Positions 18,841 to 26,977 of a stretch of 64,000 bases of DNA are shown one piece after another. The notes beneath the pieces are model-generated. The model had not been told where the DNA came from. It saw only the letters and a program-made list of their open reading frames with translations, and searched no databases. The stretch lies in NCBI GenBank assembly GCA_025800285.1, contig JAOXRX010000079.1, positions 1 through 64,000 of the forward strand. The letters are read 5' to 3'. Position 1 is the first letter of the stretch. Every line of letters begins with the position of its first letter. This DNA is from Alphaproteobacteria bacterium. Lineage in GTDB: Bacteria > Pseudomonadota > Alphaproteobacteria > JAOXRX01. Position numbers and translations under genes: made by a program.

Positions 18841-19906
18841 TTTTATTTGATTCGAAGTTTATTCTTGGGTCGATAACTATATACATAACATCACTTATCA
18901 AGTTTAATAATAATCCTATTAATGTAAATATATATAATGTTGCAAACATTACAGAATAATCTCTGTTTATAGCGGATTCATATCCTAACAAACCTAAGCC
19001 ATCTAGTGAGAATATTACCTCAGTCAAAAGAGAGCCTGTAAATAATATTGATATAAATGCTGCAGGAAATCCTGCTATCACTATTAACATTGCATTTCTA
19101 AAAACATGTTTATAAAGAATTGCTTTTTCTGATAGTCCCTTAGCTTTAGCAGTAGTTACATAGTTCTTGTGTATCTCTTCTAAAAAAGAATTCTTTACTA
19201 GCATTGTTAATCCCGCAAATCCTCCTATAACTAGAGATGTTATTGGTAGTATCATGTGCCATATGTAATCTAATATTTTTTCATGCCAAAGCATGTTTTC
19301 CCAATTGTCGCTTACTAGACCTCTTAAAGGGAATATTTGTAAGAATTCTCCACCGGCAAATAATATAATTAGCATTATTGCAAATAAGAAACTTGGTATA
19401 GCATATCCTGTAAATATGAACCCACTAGAATATATATCAAATTTACTACCGTCTTTAACTGCTTTCTTAATGCCTAGAGGGATAGATATTAAATATATTA
19501 TAAGAGTTGACCATAGTCCCAAAGATATTGATACAGGAAGTTTTTCAGAAATTAAAGTAATAACTTTTTTGTCTTTAAAATAGCTTTTACCAAAATTAAA
19601 AGTAGCATAGTTTTTCATCATAGTTATGAACCTTATATGCAAAGGCTTATCAAATCCGAATTCTTTTTCTATTTGTTTAATAAAATCTTTATCTAACCCT
19701 TGTGCTGATTTTATATCATTGGATGCTATGTTGTCGCCTGATGATGTTATGCTGGCTGTTGCAGATACTCCTTGTCCTTTTGCTTTTGCAATAATTTGTT
19801 CAACAGGTCCTCCAGGAGTCATTTGTATAATAAAGAAGTTAAGGCACATAATCCCAAACATAGTTGGGATAATAAGCATAAGTCTTTTCATTATATATTT
19901 AAACAT
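18836..19906 (-). CDS. yejB: ABC transporter permease, YejB type
   Basis: 356 residues. The start [20 protein letters not shown] and the early [16 protein letters not shown] segment are characteristic of YejB, the inner-membrane permease of the YejABEF peptide (microcin C) importer. About six membrane helices are visible. The cytoplasmic EAA loop reads [20 protein letters not shown], and the end has the usual DPRINFE. YejA, YejE and YejF are not beside it: the flanking genes are convergent or divergent and unrelated. It therefore needs partners encoded elsewhere, or is a relic that is still intact. Confidence 0.9.
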   Translation of the reverse strand: MFKYIMKRLMLIIPTMFGIMCLNFFIIQMTPGGPVEQIIAKAKGQGVSATASITSSGDNIASNDIKSAQGLDKDFIKQIEKEFGFDKPLHIRFITMMKNYATFNFGKSYFKDKKVITLISEKLPVSISLGLWSTLIIYLISIPLGIKKAVKDGSKFDIYSSGFIFTGYAIPSFLFAIMLIILFAGGEFLQIFPLRGLVSDNWENMLWHEKILDYIWHMILPITSLVIGGFAGLTMLVKNSFLEEIHKNYVTTAKAKGLSEKAILYKHVFRNAMLIVIAGFPAAFISILFTGSLLTEVIFSLDGLGLLGYESAINRDYSVMFATLYIFTLIGLLLNLISDVMYIVIDPRINFESNKK

Positions 19907-19930
19907 GGTTTTTATTATATATAAAAATCC

Positions 19931-19959
19931 TTGAAGTTCAAGTGATTTTCTTGTATAAT
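19931..19959 (+). promoter_or_regulatory. promoter of the Nudix-like gene
   Basis: TTGAAG (19931-19936) and perfect TATAAT (19954-19959), 17-base spacing, 27 bases before the start codon. Confidence 0.6.
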
Positions 19960-19986
19960 TTTTATAGGGGTAGTGAAGGAGTTATT

Positions 19987-20646
19987 ATGAAAGAAATCAT
20001 GATGTTAGATGTGTTTGATGAGGACTACAATCATATAGGTGTCGAGTCTTCAGACAATGTTCATAAAAAAGGTTTATGGCATCAAAACTTTCATTGCTGG
20101 ATTATAAATCCTAAGAATAGAAAATTGCTTGTAGTTAAAATGCCTAAAGATCATATAATCGTACCTAACAAATTAGATGTTGCTCTTTCAGGGCAAATGT
20201 CAGCAGGTGAACCCGTTCTTGAGGGGCGAAAAGAAATCGAGAAGCATTTAAAATTTAGAATAAAAGAGGATAGCTTAACAAAGATTGGTCTAACTAAAGA
20301 GATAACTTATTTTAAAGAAAAAGATGTTTTTCATAGGGTTTTTTCTCATTCATATTTTATTAAAAAAGACTTTAATTTAAGTAAGAAAAACTTGAGTTCA
20401 TTAAAGGATATAAAGCTATTTGAAATGTCTATAAAAGATGGATTAGATTTGTTTTCTGGTGAGCAAAAAGAAATTTCTGTTGATGGTTATACTTCTGGCG
20501 GTAAAAAAGAAGTATATAAAATAAAATATGATGATTTTGTTCCTAGAGGGAAAGAGTATTTATACAAAGTATTGTTTATGATAGATTATATACTGGATGA
20601 TGAAATTTGGGAGCAAAAATATAAGTCTCAAATTTTAAATAACTAA
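19987..20646 (+). CDS. Nudix-like protein with a degenerate Nudix box
   Basis: 219 residues from the ATG at 19987, chosen for the GAAGGAG upstream. The N-terminus (LDVFDEDYNHIG, WHQNFHCWIINPKNRKLLV) matches Nudix proteins of the isopentenyl-diphosphate isomerase/YfcD group. The Nudix box should read G-x5-E-x7-RE-U-x-EE-x-GU, but the sequence has GQMSAGEPVLEGRKEIEKHL. It is one residue short, and the EE pair is replaced by KH, so metal binding may be lost. The remaining 130 residues are Lys-rich and unassigned. It is monocistronic with its own promoter, and the substrate is unknown. Confidence 0.65.
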   Translation: MKEIMMLDVFDEDYNHIGVESSDNVHKKGLWHQNFHCWIINPKNRKLLVVKMPKDHIIVPNKLDVALSGQMSAGEPVLEGRKEIEKHLKFRIKEDSLTKIGLTKEITYFKEKDVFHRVFSHSYFIKKDFNLSKKNLSSLKDIKLFEMSIKDGLDLFSGEQKEISVDGYTSGGKKEVYKIKYDDFVPRGKEYLYKVLFMIDYILDDEIWEQKYKSQILNN

Positions 20647-20659
20647 ATTAATAAAAAAC

Positions 20660-20688
20660 TTTACATTGTATTTAAAAAGCTTTATATA
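20660..20688 (+). promoter_or_regulatory. probable promoter of the pnt operon
   Basis: TTTACA (20660-20665) and TATATA (20683-20688) with 17-base spacing. An overlapping TATAAT at 20685-20690 would give a 19-base spacing. Confidence 0.45.
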
Positions 20689-20730
20689 ATTTTATATAAA
20701 GATTAAATTATTTGGAGAGATGTTATACAT

Positions 20731-21921
20731 ATGATTATAGGGATCCCAAAAGAAAGCTCAAGAGGCGAAAATAGAGTCTCTGTGTCTTTAGAGACTGTTA
20801 AAAAATTTAAAGAATTAGGTTTATCAATATTTGTAGAAAAGGGAGCGGGTAAAGCTTCTAATATTTCTGATTCAGCTTTTAAAAATGCTGGAGCTGAAAT
20901 AAAAGCAAAAAAAGATGTTTTTGCAGCAAACTTAGTTTTAAAAGTTAAGGCACCTAATGAAAAAGAGATAGCTTTAATGCAAAAAGGTAGTAAGCTTGTA
21001 TGTTTGCTGAACCCTTTCAACAATGAAGAAATAATTAAAAAAATAAAAATGGCAAAAATTGAGTCATATGCAATGGAGCTTATGCCGAGAATATCTAGAG
21101 CTCAATCAATGGATGTTTTATCTTCTCAGTCTAATATTGCTGGATATAAAGCAGTTTTAGATGGTGTTAATGTTTACACTAAAGCGGTGCCATTATTTAT
21201 GACAGCTGCTGGAACTGTTAGCCCTGCTAATTTTTGTATAATTGGTGCAGGTGTTGCTGGTTTGCAAGCTATTGCTACGGCTAAAAGGCTTGGTGGTCAA
21301 GTAAGTGCTTTTGATGTTAGATTAGCAGCAAAAGAACAAGTTGAGTCCTTAGGTGCTAAGTTTATTGAAGTTGAAGGTGCAGAGGATCTGGAAACAAAAG
21401 AAGGTTATGCAAAAGAAGCTTCTGCAGAATATAAGAAAAAACAAGCGGAATCTTTAGCGAATGCATTAAAGAAAACAGATGTTGTTGTTACAACAGCATT
21501 AATACCGGGGAGACAAGCTCCATTAATTATCACAAAGAGTATGCTTAAATATATGCCAGAGGGATCTATTGTTGTTGATTTAGCTGCTGAAAGCGGTGGT
21601 AATGTTGAAGGAGTGGTCGCTGGAAAAACTACAGTTATAAATGGAGTTAAGGTAATAGGTTGTAAAGATATAAATAGCTCTCTTGCTGAAACCTGTTCAA
21701 ATTTATATGCAAAAAATATTTGGAACTTCTTGTCTCCTCATTTTGATAAGGAAACAAAAGAATTAAATATCAATTATGAAGATGAAACAGTAGCAGGAAC
21801 TTTAGTGACTAGAGGTGGTAAAGTTGTAAATGAAAAGCTGGTTGTAAAGAAGACTCCAGCTAAGAAAAAAACTCCAGCTAAGAAAACAAAGACTACTAAA
21901 AAGAAGAAAGACAGTAAATAA
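20731..21921 (+). CDS. pntAA: NAD(P) transhydrogenase alpha-1 subunit (NAD-binding)
   Basis: 396 residues. It binds NAD(H) in the proton-translocating transhydrogenase that makes NADPH from NADH using the proton gradient. It opens MIIGIPKESSRGENRVSVS. The Rossmann segment reads CIIGAGVAGLQAIATAKRLG, and the mobile loop (YAKEASAEYKKKQ) and the RQAPLIITKSM region follow. The usual domain ends near residue 368. The last 28 residues form a histone-like basic tail with PAKKKTPAKK repeats that the family lacks. Three-gene operon: pntAB starts at the base after its stop. Confidence 0.95.
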   Translation: MIIGIPKESSRGENRVSVSLETVKKFKELGLSIFVEKGAGKASNISDSAFKNAGAEIKAKKDVFAANLVLKVKAPNEKEIALMQKGSKLVCLLNPFNNEEIIKKIKMAKIESYAMELMPRISRAQSMDVLSSQSNIAGYKAVLDGVNVYTKAVPLFMTAAGTVSPANFCIIGAGVAGLQAIATAKRLGGQVSAFDVRLAAKEQVESLGAKFIEVEGAEDLETKEGYAKEASAEYKKKQAESLANALKKTDVVVTTALIPGRQAPLIITKSMLKYMPEGSIVVDLAAESGGNVEGVVAGKTTVINGVKVIGCKDINSSLAETCSNLYAKNIWNFLSPHFDKETKELNINYEDETVAGTLVTRGGKVVNEKLVVKKTPAKKKTPAKKTKTTKKKKDSK

Positions 21922-22413
21922 ATGGAAAATTTTGCTCAAAAAATAGCTGAAATGTCAGCTCAATTAAATGATATGGCTAGCAATATGATGAACTCATCTA
22001 CAGTTATGCCGACAGATAGTTTCTTGGTAACTGCAATAACAATTTTCGTTCTTGCTGCATTTTTAGGATATTACTTGGTGTGGAATGTTACTCCAACTTT
22101 ACACTCGCCTCTTATGAGTGTTACAAATGCAATTTCTTCAATCATTATTATTGGAGCTTTAATAGCTACTCAAAAAAGTGAAACATGGTGGGGGTTCTAT
22201 GCTATTATATTTGCATCTATAAATATATTTGGTGGTTTTATGGTAACTCAAAGGATGTTAGAAATGTTTAAAGATAAAAAGTCGGTTGCGGATGAAGACT
22301 CAAAAAAATGTAAGTGTCCGCTAAAAAGATTAATTTCTGCAATTAAAAATGGAAAAATGCCAGAGTCTTGTCCTATAAGAAAAGCTCTAGCAAAGAAGAA
22401 AGGGGCTAAATAG
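21922..22413 (+). CDS. pntAB: NAD(P) transhydrogenase alpha-2 subunit (membrane)
   Basis: 163 residues with at least three hydrophobic helices (about 33-50, 72-87 and 92-110). The order [12 protein letters not shown]-x-L-H-S-P-L-M-S is diagnostic of the PntA membrane domain. Subunits of this type are usually shorter. Here a cytosolic C-terminal tail of about 45 residues is rich in Lys and Cys ([23 protein letters not shown]). It follows pntAA immediately and precedes pntB by 2 bases. Confidence 0.93.
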   Translation: MENFAQKIAEMSAQLNDMASNMMNSSTVMPTDSFLVTAITIFVLAAFLGYYLVWNVTPTLHSPLMSVTNAISSIIIIGALIATQKSETWWGFYAIIFASINIFGGFMVTQRMLEMFKDKKSVADEDSKKCKCPLKRLISAIKNGKMPESCPIRKALAKKKGAK

Positions 22414-22415
22414 TT

Positions 22416-23801
22416 ATGCAAACTTTCACATCATTATTATATTTATTAGCAGCAGTTTTATTTATTTTAGCAATTAGAGGGTTTTCATCTCCTAAGACTG
22501 CATCAAAAGGAAATAAATTAGGTATGATTGGTATGGGGCTAGTTATACTGGTTACAGCTATGCTGGTTGGATTAAGTTTAAAATCTATTTTGGCTATAGC
22601 AATAGGTGGTGTTATTGGTTATGTATTAGCTAAAAAAATAGCTATGACAGACTTGCCAGAAATGGTTGCAATGTTTAATGGTCTTGGAGGTTTATCTTCA
22701 GTTCTTGTTTCTTGTGCAGCTTTTTATTCTCCTGCGGTTTTTGGATTGGGAGAAACAGGTAATATACATACTAATTCTTTGATTGAGATGTCAATTTCAA
22801 CTATAATTGGAGCTATTACTTTTAGTGGCTCACTTATAGCTTTTGCTAAGCTACATGCTATTATGACATCGAAACCAGTAGCTATACCAGCTAAAAATCA
22901 AATTAATATTATGATGGGAGTCGCTATAGTTGTTGCTATAGCAATGCTAACAATTACATCAGCTTCTCCTTTGTTCTTAGTTGTTTTGGCTCTGGGTCTA
23001 GTTTTAGGAGTTTTGATAGTATTGCCAATTGGTGGAGCTGATATGCCTGTTGTTATATCTATGCTAAATTCTTATTCAGGTCTGGCAGCATGCGGAGTTG
23101 GTTTTACTTTGCATAATACAACTCTTATTATTGTTGGGGCTCTTGTGGGGGCTTCAGGAGCAATTTTAAGTTACATTATGTGTAAAGCTATGAATAGAGA
23201 GTTTTTAAGTGTTATTTCTGGTGGTTTTGGTGATGGCAATGCTAGATCAGCATTTGATGCAGAAGGTAAGACTGCTAAAAATGGAGCTCCTGAAGATGCG
23301 GCATTTTTAATGAAAAATGCAAGAACCGTTATTATTGTGCCAGGTTATGGTATGGCTGTTGCTCAAGCACAACATGCTGTGCATGATATGGCAGAACAAC
23401 TTAAAAAAGCAGGAGTCGATGTGAAGTATGCTATACATCCTGTTGCAGGAAGAATGCCAGGGCATATGAATGTTTTATTAGCTGAAGCAAATGTGCCTTA
23501 TGAAGATGTTAAAGAAATGGATGATATAAATAGAGACTTTGCCTCTACTGATGTAGCATTTGTTATTGGAGCAAATGATATAACAAACCCTGCTGCTCAT
23601 AATGATGAGAACTCTCCAATTTATGGAATGCCAATACTTGATGTTGAAAATGCTCAAAATATCTTTTTCGTTAAAAGATCGTTATCTCCTGGATATGCGG
23701 GGATACCTAACGAACTATTTTATGCAGATAATAATCAAATGTTATTTGGTGATGCAAAGAAAGTTACAGAGCAAATTATTAAAGCTTTAGAGAATTTATA
23801 A
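22416..23801 (+). CDS. pntB: NAD(P) transhydrogenase beta subunit
   Basis: 461 residues, the usual length. An N-terminal membrane domain of about eight or nine helices contains DLPEMVAMFNGLGGLSSVLV, GADMPVVISMLNSYSGLAAC and SGAILSYIMCKAMNRE. The C-terminal NADP(H)-binding domain has VPGYGMAVAQAQHAVHDMA, HPVAGRMPGHMNVLLAEANV, IGANDITNPAA and VKRSLSPGYAGI. It completes a functional PntAA-PntAB-PntB enzyme that couples the proton gradient to NADPH formation. Confidence 0.97.
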   Translation: MQTFTSLLYLLAAVLFILAIRGFSSPKTASKGNKLGMIGMGLVILVTAMLVGLSLKSILAIAIGGVIGYVLAKKIAMTDLPEMVAMFNGLGGLSSVLVSCAAFYSPAVFGLGETGNIHTNSLIEMSISTIIGAITFSGSLIAFAKLHAIMTSKPVAIPAKNQINIMMGVAIVVAIAMLTITSASPLFLVVLALGLVLGVLIVLPIGGADMPVVISMLNSYSGLAACGVGFTLHNTTLIIVGALVGASGAILSYIMCKAMNREFLSVISGGFGDGNARSAFDAEGKTAKNGAPEDAAFLMKNARTVIIVPGYGMAVAQAQHAVHDMAEQLKKAGVDVKYAIHPVAGRMPGHMNVLLAEANVPYEDVKEMDDINRDFASTDVAFVIGANDITNPAAHNDENSPIYGMPILDVENAQNIFFVKRSLSPGYAGIPNELFYADNNQMLFGDAKKVTEQIIKALENL

Positions 23802-23815
23802 AAGGAAATAAAAAT

Positions 23816-24613
23816 ATGGAAAAATTTAGCCTTAGAGTTGGTGACTTAGAAATTAAGTTGGCAGAGAATGAAAAAGAAATTGATGCTATACAGGCATTGA
23901 GATACCAAGTGTTTTTTGAAGAAATGGATCAAAACACAACTCCTGAGAATGTTGCAAAGAAAAGAGATATTGATAAATTTGACTCTTTCTGTGATCATTT
24001 AATGGTTGTTGATCATTCTTTAGGAGAAGACCCTTTGGAAACTGTTGTAGGAACTTATAGGCTGATTAAAAGAGATGTAGCAGAAGCAAATGGAGGCTTT
24101 TACACATCAAAAGAGTTCGACTTAACAAAACTTTTAGAAAACTATGAAGGTAATATTTTAGAGCTAGGAAGATCTTGTACTAGAGAAGATTATAGAAGTA
24201 AAACTACAATCAGTCTTCTATGGCAAGGTTTAGCTTACTATATTTTTGAAAATGACATTGACTTAATGTTTGGTGTGGCAAGTGCTGAAGGTTTAGACTT
24301 TGATAAATACAAAGAGGCATTTGCTTATTTGTATTATAATCATAAAGTTGAAGACAAATATTGTCCAAAGTCAATGGATTATATTGCTATGGATAATGTC
24401 CCTGCAGATGAAATAAATCCTAAGAAAGCAATTAGACAACTTCCTCCATTGGTAAAAGGTTACTTAATGGTAAATGGTAAATTTGGAGACGGGTTGTTCT
24501 TAGATAAAGAATTTAACAGCACTGATGTTTTCGTTATGGTTGAGACTGCTAACCTTACTGATAAATATAGAAAACATTATTTAGATAAAATAAAACCTAC
24601 AGATATGAGGTAG
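23816..24613 (+). CDS. olsB: ornithine-acyl-ACP N-acyltransferase
   Basis: 265 residues of the GNAT-like OlsB/hemolysin-type acyltransferase family. OlsB transfers a 3-hydroxyacyl chain from acyl-ACP to the alpha-amino group of ornithine, giving lyso-ornithine lipid. Typical segments are ALRYQVFFEEM, the DKFDSFCDHLMVVD stretch, VGTYRLI and LELGRSCTREDYR, with PPLVKGYLMVNGKFGDG near the end. olsA begins 6 bases later, and that pairing makes the assignment strong. It lies 14 bases after pntB and may be read through from that operon. Confidence 0.88.
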   Translation: MEKFSLRVGDLEIKLAENEKEIDAIQALRYQVFFEEMDQNTTPENVAKKRDIDKFDSFCDHLMVVDHSLGEDPLETVVGTYRLIKRDVAEANGGFYTSKEFDLTKLLENYEGNILELGRSCTREDYRSKTTISLLWQGLAYYIFENDIDLMFGVASAEGLDFDKYKEAFAYLYYNHKVEDKYCPKSMDYIAMDNVPADEINPKKAIRQLPPLVKGYLMVNGKFGDGLFLDKEFNSTDVFVMVETANLTDKYRKHYLDKIKPTDMR

Positions 24614-24619
24614 TGTAAA

Positions 24620-25405
24620 ATGAGAACTTTTTTTAGATTTCTTATGTGGGCTATAGCTACAATTATAATTATTCCTACATGTCTTTTTACTAAGAGATTT
24701 TTGCCTAACTTCAAATATATTCCTCCTATGTATTATCATAAGGTTCTGTGTTGGATAATGGGAGTGAAAATTGAAATTAAAGGCGAAAAATATAAAGATA
24801 ATCCAACTCTTTTTGTATCAAACCATTTGGGATACTTAGATATACCTGTTTTGGGAAGCTTAATAAAAGGTTCTTTTGTTTCTAAGGGCGAAGTTGCATC
24901 TTGGCCTGTTATAGGTTTTTTGGCTACTCTTCAAAATACAATTTTTGTAAGAAAACAAAAAAGAAGTGAAGCTGGTAAACAAGCTAATATGATATCCTCT
25001 TCAATAAGAGAAGGAAACAGCATAATTGTTTTTCCTGAAGGCACTTCTTGGTATGGTAATGAAACCTTGCCATTTAAGAGCTCTTTGTTTTCTGTAGCTA
25101 TGGAGAAGGTTTCTTATAATAACGAAAAAGAACAGTTTATGAAGGTGCAACCTGTATCTGTTTGTTTTGTAGAGCTGGAAGAGGGTGTGGTTGGCTTTAA
25201 TGAAAGAAAATATTATAGTTGGGTTGGAGATGAAGAAATGTTTCCTCATTTGCCAAAATTCTTTTCTTTAGGTAATAAAAAAATAGTTGTGGAATTCCAT
25301 CCAGTTGTTTCTATGGATCAATTTAAAAACAGAAAAGAAATAGCAGCTTATTGTCAATCTGTGGTTGCTAAGGGTGTGAGTGATAAGATTTCAGGAAGAT
25401 ATTAA
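24620..25405 (+). CDS. olsA: lyso-ornithine lipid O-acyltransferase (PlsC family)
   Basis: 261 residues with an N-terminal hydrophobic anchor and the PlsC acyltransferase motifs: NHLGYLDIPV (the HxxxxD catalytic motif), FVRKQKRSEAG and the acceptor motif FPEGTSWYGN. PlsC enzymes acylate lysophosphatidic acid, and those paired with OlsB acylate lyso-ornithine lipid. The olsB-olsA order makes the latter the better call. Ornithine lipids are phosphorus-free membrane lipids. A housekeeping lysophosphatidate acyltransferase role cannot be excluded. Confidence 0.8.
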   Translation: MRTFFRFLMWAIATIIIIPTCLFTKRFLPNFKYIPPMYYHKVLCWIMGVKIEIKGEKYKDNPTLFVSNHLGYLDIPVLGSLIKGSFVSKGEVASWPVIGFLATLQNTIFVRKQKRSEAGKQANMISSSIREGNSIIVFPEGTSWYGNETLPFKSSLFSVAMEKVSYNNEKEQFMKVQPVSVCFVELEEGVVGFNERKYYSWVGDEEMFPHLPKFFSLGNKKIVVEFHPVVSMDQFKNRKEIAAYCQSVVAKGVSDKISGRY

Positions 25406-25434
25406 TTTATTTCAGAAAAAAGTATAAAAAGTGC

Positions 25435-25463
25435 TTGCATTTTTTTTCTTTTTGCTGTATTTT
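25435..25463 (+). promoter_or_regulatory. promoter of the CAU tRNA
   Basis: TTGCAT (25435-25440) and TATTTT (25458-25463), 17-base spacing, 32 bases before the tRNA. Confidence 0.5.
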
Positions 25464-25494
25464 AGCAAAATAATCGTTGTATGACAATGATTAT

Positions 25495-25571
25495 GGGCCT
25501 GTAGCTCAGTTGGTTAGAGCTCCCCGCTCATAACGGGGCGGTCGTTGGTTCAAATCCATCCGGGCCCACCA
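25495..25571 (+). tRNA. tRNA with CAU anticodon, probably tRNA-Ile(k2CAU)
   Basis: 77 bases including the encoded CCA. Acceptor stem GGGCCTG/CGGGCCC, D arm GCTC...GAGC, anticodon stem CCCCG CTCATAA CGGGG with anticodon CAT, and a T arm with GGTTCAAATCC. A CAU anticodon can mean elongator Met, initiator Met or lysidine-modified Ile. The 5' start GGGCCTGTAGCTCAG resembles alphaproteobacterial tRNA-Ile more than elongator Met, and the initiator features (C1 mismatch) are absent. The amino-acid call is inference. Confidence 0.9.
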
Positions 25572-25604
25572 TAAAAATCCACTCTTTTGAGTGGATTTTT
25601 TATT
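25552..25604 (+). repeat. direct repeat, left copy (tRNA 3' end plus terminator)
   Basis: A 53-base unit made of the last 20 bases of the tRNA and the downstream hairpin. It recurs at 25726-25778 and is identical except that the 4-base hairpin loop is TTTT here and AAAA there. Direct repeats of a tRNA 3' end are typical attL/attR scars. Confidence 0.85.
25574..25603 (+). terminator. terminator of the CAU tRNA
   Basis: AAAATCCACTC, loop TTTT, GAGTGGATTTT plus more T. The 11-bp stem is perfect. Confidence 0.9.
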
Positions 25605-25725
25605 GGGTACGGTGCGATGCAGAACCAACTGGTTCACAATAAACTTCATTTACCAAGCCATTTATGGCTGCAGTAAATGCTAGTGGTTGCAACTTTGTAA
25701 GGGAGTTTTGCGACCGCAACAAAGA
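25605..25725. other. 121-bp insert between tRNA-end repeats
   Basis: No ORF is visible. It contains the palindrome GAACCAACTGGTTC (25623-25636 approximately), a hairpin with arms CATTTAC and GTAAATG enclosing GCCAT/ATGGC, and a G+C-richer stretch ending GCGACCGCAAC. Its composition differs from the flanks. It could be the internally deleted remnant of an integrated element. Confidence 0.5.
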
Positions 25726-25778
25726 AAATCCATCCGGGCCCACCATAAAAATCCACTCAAAAGAGTGGATTTTTTATT
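25726..25778 (+). repeat. direct repeat, right copy (tRNA 3' end plus terminator)
   Basis: Same 53-base unit as 25552-25604 with the hairpin loop AAAA instead of TTTT. Only the T-stem and acceptor end of the tRNA is present, so no second tRNA is made. The hairpin (about 25747-25777) can still act as a terminator. Confidence 0.85.
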
Positions 25779-25811
25779 AATAAATTATGTAAATTGATTT
25801 ATAATAAAATA

Positions 25812-25841
25812 AAAAAGAGCACTTATAAAAGTGCTCTTTTT
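25812..25841. terminator. bidirectional terminator
   Basis: AAAAAGAGCACTT (25812-25824), loop ATAA, AAGTGCTCTTTTT (25829-25841). It serves the minus-strand SemiSWEET gene and anything reading through from the tRNA side. Confidence 0.85.
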
Positions 25842-25859
25842 ATTTAATTTAATGAGTTG

Positions 25860-26111
25860 TTACTTATATTTTAACTTCAATATTATTATGGCAAATATTA
25901 AAATTGCTGATACTGAGTTAAAGCACATTAAAGCAAAGTTTTCTATTAGTAAACCATAAATAGCCCAAGATGAAACACCAGTTAATAAAACTAGAAAAGT
26001 AGCCAAAGATAAATCTTCAGTTTTTTTTGTTTTAATAGCCATTACTAATTGAGGTAAGTAAGCTCCTGTTGTAAAGCATCCTGCTATTATTGATATTGCT
26101 ATTGGACTCAT
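25860..26111 (-). CDS. SemiSWEET-type PQ-loop sugar transporter
   Basis: 83 residues forming a single three-helix bundle (about 4-22, 37-55 and 59-78) with the PQ-loop AYLPQ near residue 18 and TKKTEDLSLATFLV after it, the signature of bacterial SemiSWEET/MtN3 proteins. These work as dimers to pass sugars down their gradient. It lies downstream of, and in the same direction as, a ferredoxin gene, 17 bases apart, so the two may be co-transcribed, though no functional link is evident. Confidence 0.85.
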   Translation of the reverse strand: MSPIAISIIAGCFTTGAYLPQLVMAIKTKKTEDLSLATFLVLLTGVSSWAIYGLLIENFALMCFNSVSAILIFAIIILKLKYK

Positions 26112-26128
26112 TAATATTTCCTTATATA

Positions 26129-26368
26129 CTAAGCAGCTGGAAATTCTGCACTCTCTTTTTCATTTGTTTCAACAAAAGCTTCAGCTTCTGGAGCATCGTC
26201 TTCAACAATTGCTTGATGAGGGCATGTCATTTCACAAGCTCCGCAATCAATACATGATGCTGGGTTTATAACAACATGATCTTCACAATCATGGAAAGCA
26301 GCAGCAGGACATACTCCTACACAGCTTCTACAGTTTACACATTTGTCGATTAATACTACTCTTGGCAT
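26129..26368 (-). CDS. 4Fe-4S dicluster ferredoxin
   Basis: 79 residues with two CxxCxxCxxxCP cluster sites: CVNCRSCVGVCP near residues 10-21 and CIDCGACEMTCP near 39-50. It is an electron carrier of the 2[4Fe-4S] type, with an acidic C-terminal tail (DDAPEAEAFVE). The partner is not encoded nearby. The RBS AAGGAG lies just before the ATG. Confidence 0.92.
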   Translation of the reverse strand: MPRVVLIDKCVNCRSCVGVCPAAAFHDCEDHVVINPASCIDCGACEMTCPHQAIVEDDAPEAEAFVETNEKESAEFPAA

Positions 26369-26515
26369 AATAGAATTCTCCTTGTTTTTTATATTATTCA
26401 GAACTTTATGATATAACTTTTTCTATAAAAGTAAAGAAAAAAGTTGATTTATTGGTAAAAATATGTACTATATAATTATTGTACAGATAAGAAATGATTA
26501 AGGAAATTCAAATAT

Positions 26516-26977
26516 ATGGTTAATATTATAAAACTTAAAGAACTTGGTTTCAACTTAGATCATTTAAATATAGATGAAGATCATAATCACGAACATGTTG
26601 TTCATCATATGCTAAAAGGTTATAAAAAGTTTAATAAAGATTATATTGAGCTTTTAAGTAATCACTCAGAATCTGTTTTTGGAATTACTGATATAGAATC
26701 TTTTAAACAAGAATTAATTAATAAGTCTAATTCTGAAGGAAAGGACGATGCTTTACATTGTGCTCTTAGTATAATGTCAATTCATCACAGAAAAAGAAGT
26801 CATGTAAAAAAAGGACATGGACTTACATATCCAGAAGCTCATAGAATAGTTATAAATTTTATAAAACAATCACCTGAAAGAGTTACAGAACTAAAAAATA
26901 GGTTCCCTCATATAAATGATGATGTTTTGGCTCATTTCGCAGAAAATGATCAAGAGCTAGAACAATTATTAGCATAA
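26516..26977 (+). CDS. unknown small His-rich protein
   Basis: 153 residues, no family recognised. Soluble and probably all-helical, with no signal or membrane segment. It is rich in histidine, with clusters NHEHVVHHM near 24-32 and SIHHRKRSHVKKGHG near 88-105, which could bind a metal or nucleic acid. The C-terminal half (SPERVTELKNRFPHINDD) looks like a helical hairpin. It appears to be a single-gene unit with AAGGAAA upstream of the ATG. Confidence 0.7.
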   Translation: MVNIIKLKELGFNLDHLNIDEDHNHEHVVHHMLKGYKKFNKDYIELLSNHSESVFGITDIESFKQELINKSNSEGKDDALHCALSIMSIHHRKRSHVKKGHGLTYPEAHRIVINFIKQSPERVTELKNRFPHINDDVLAHFAENDQELEQLLA

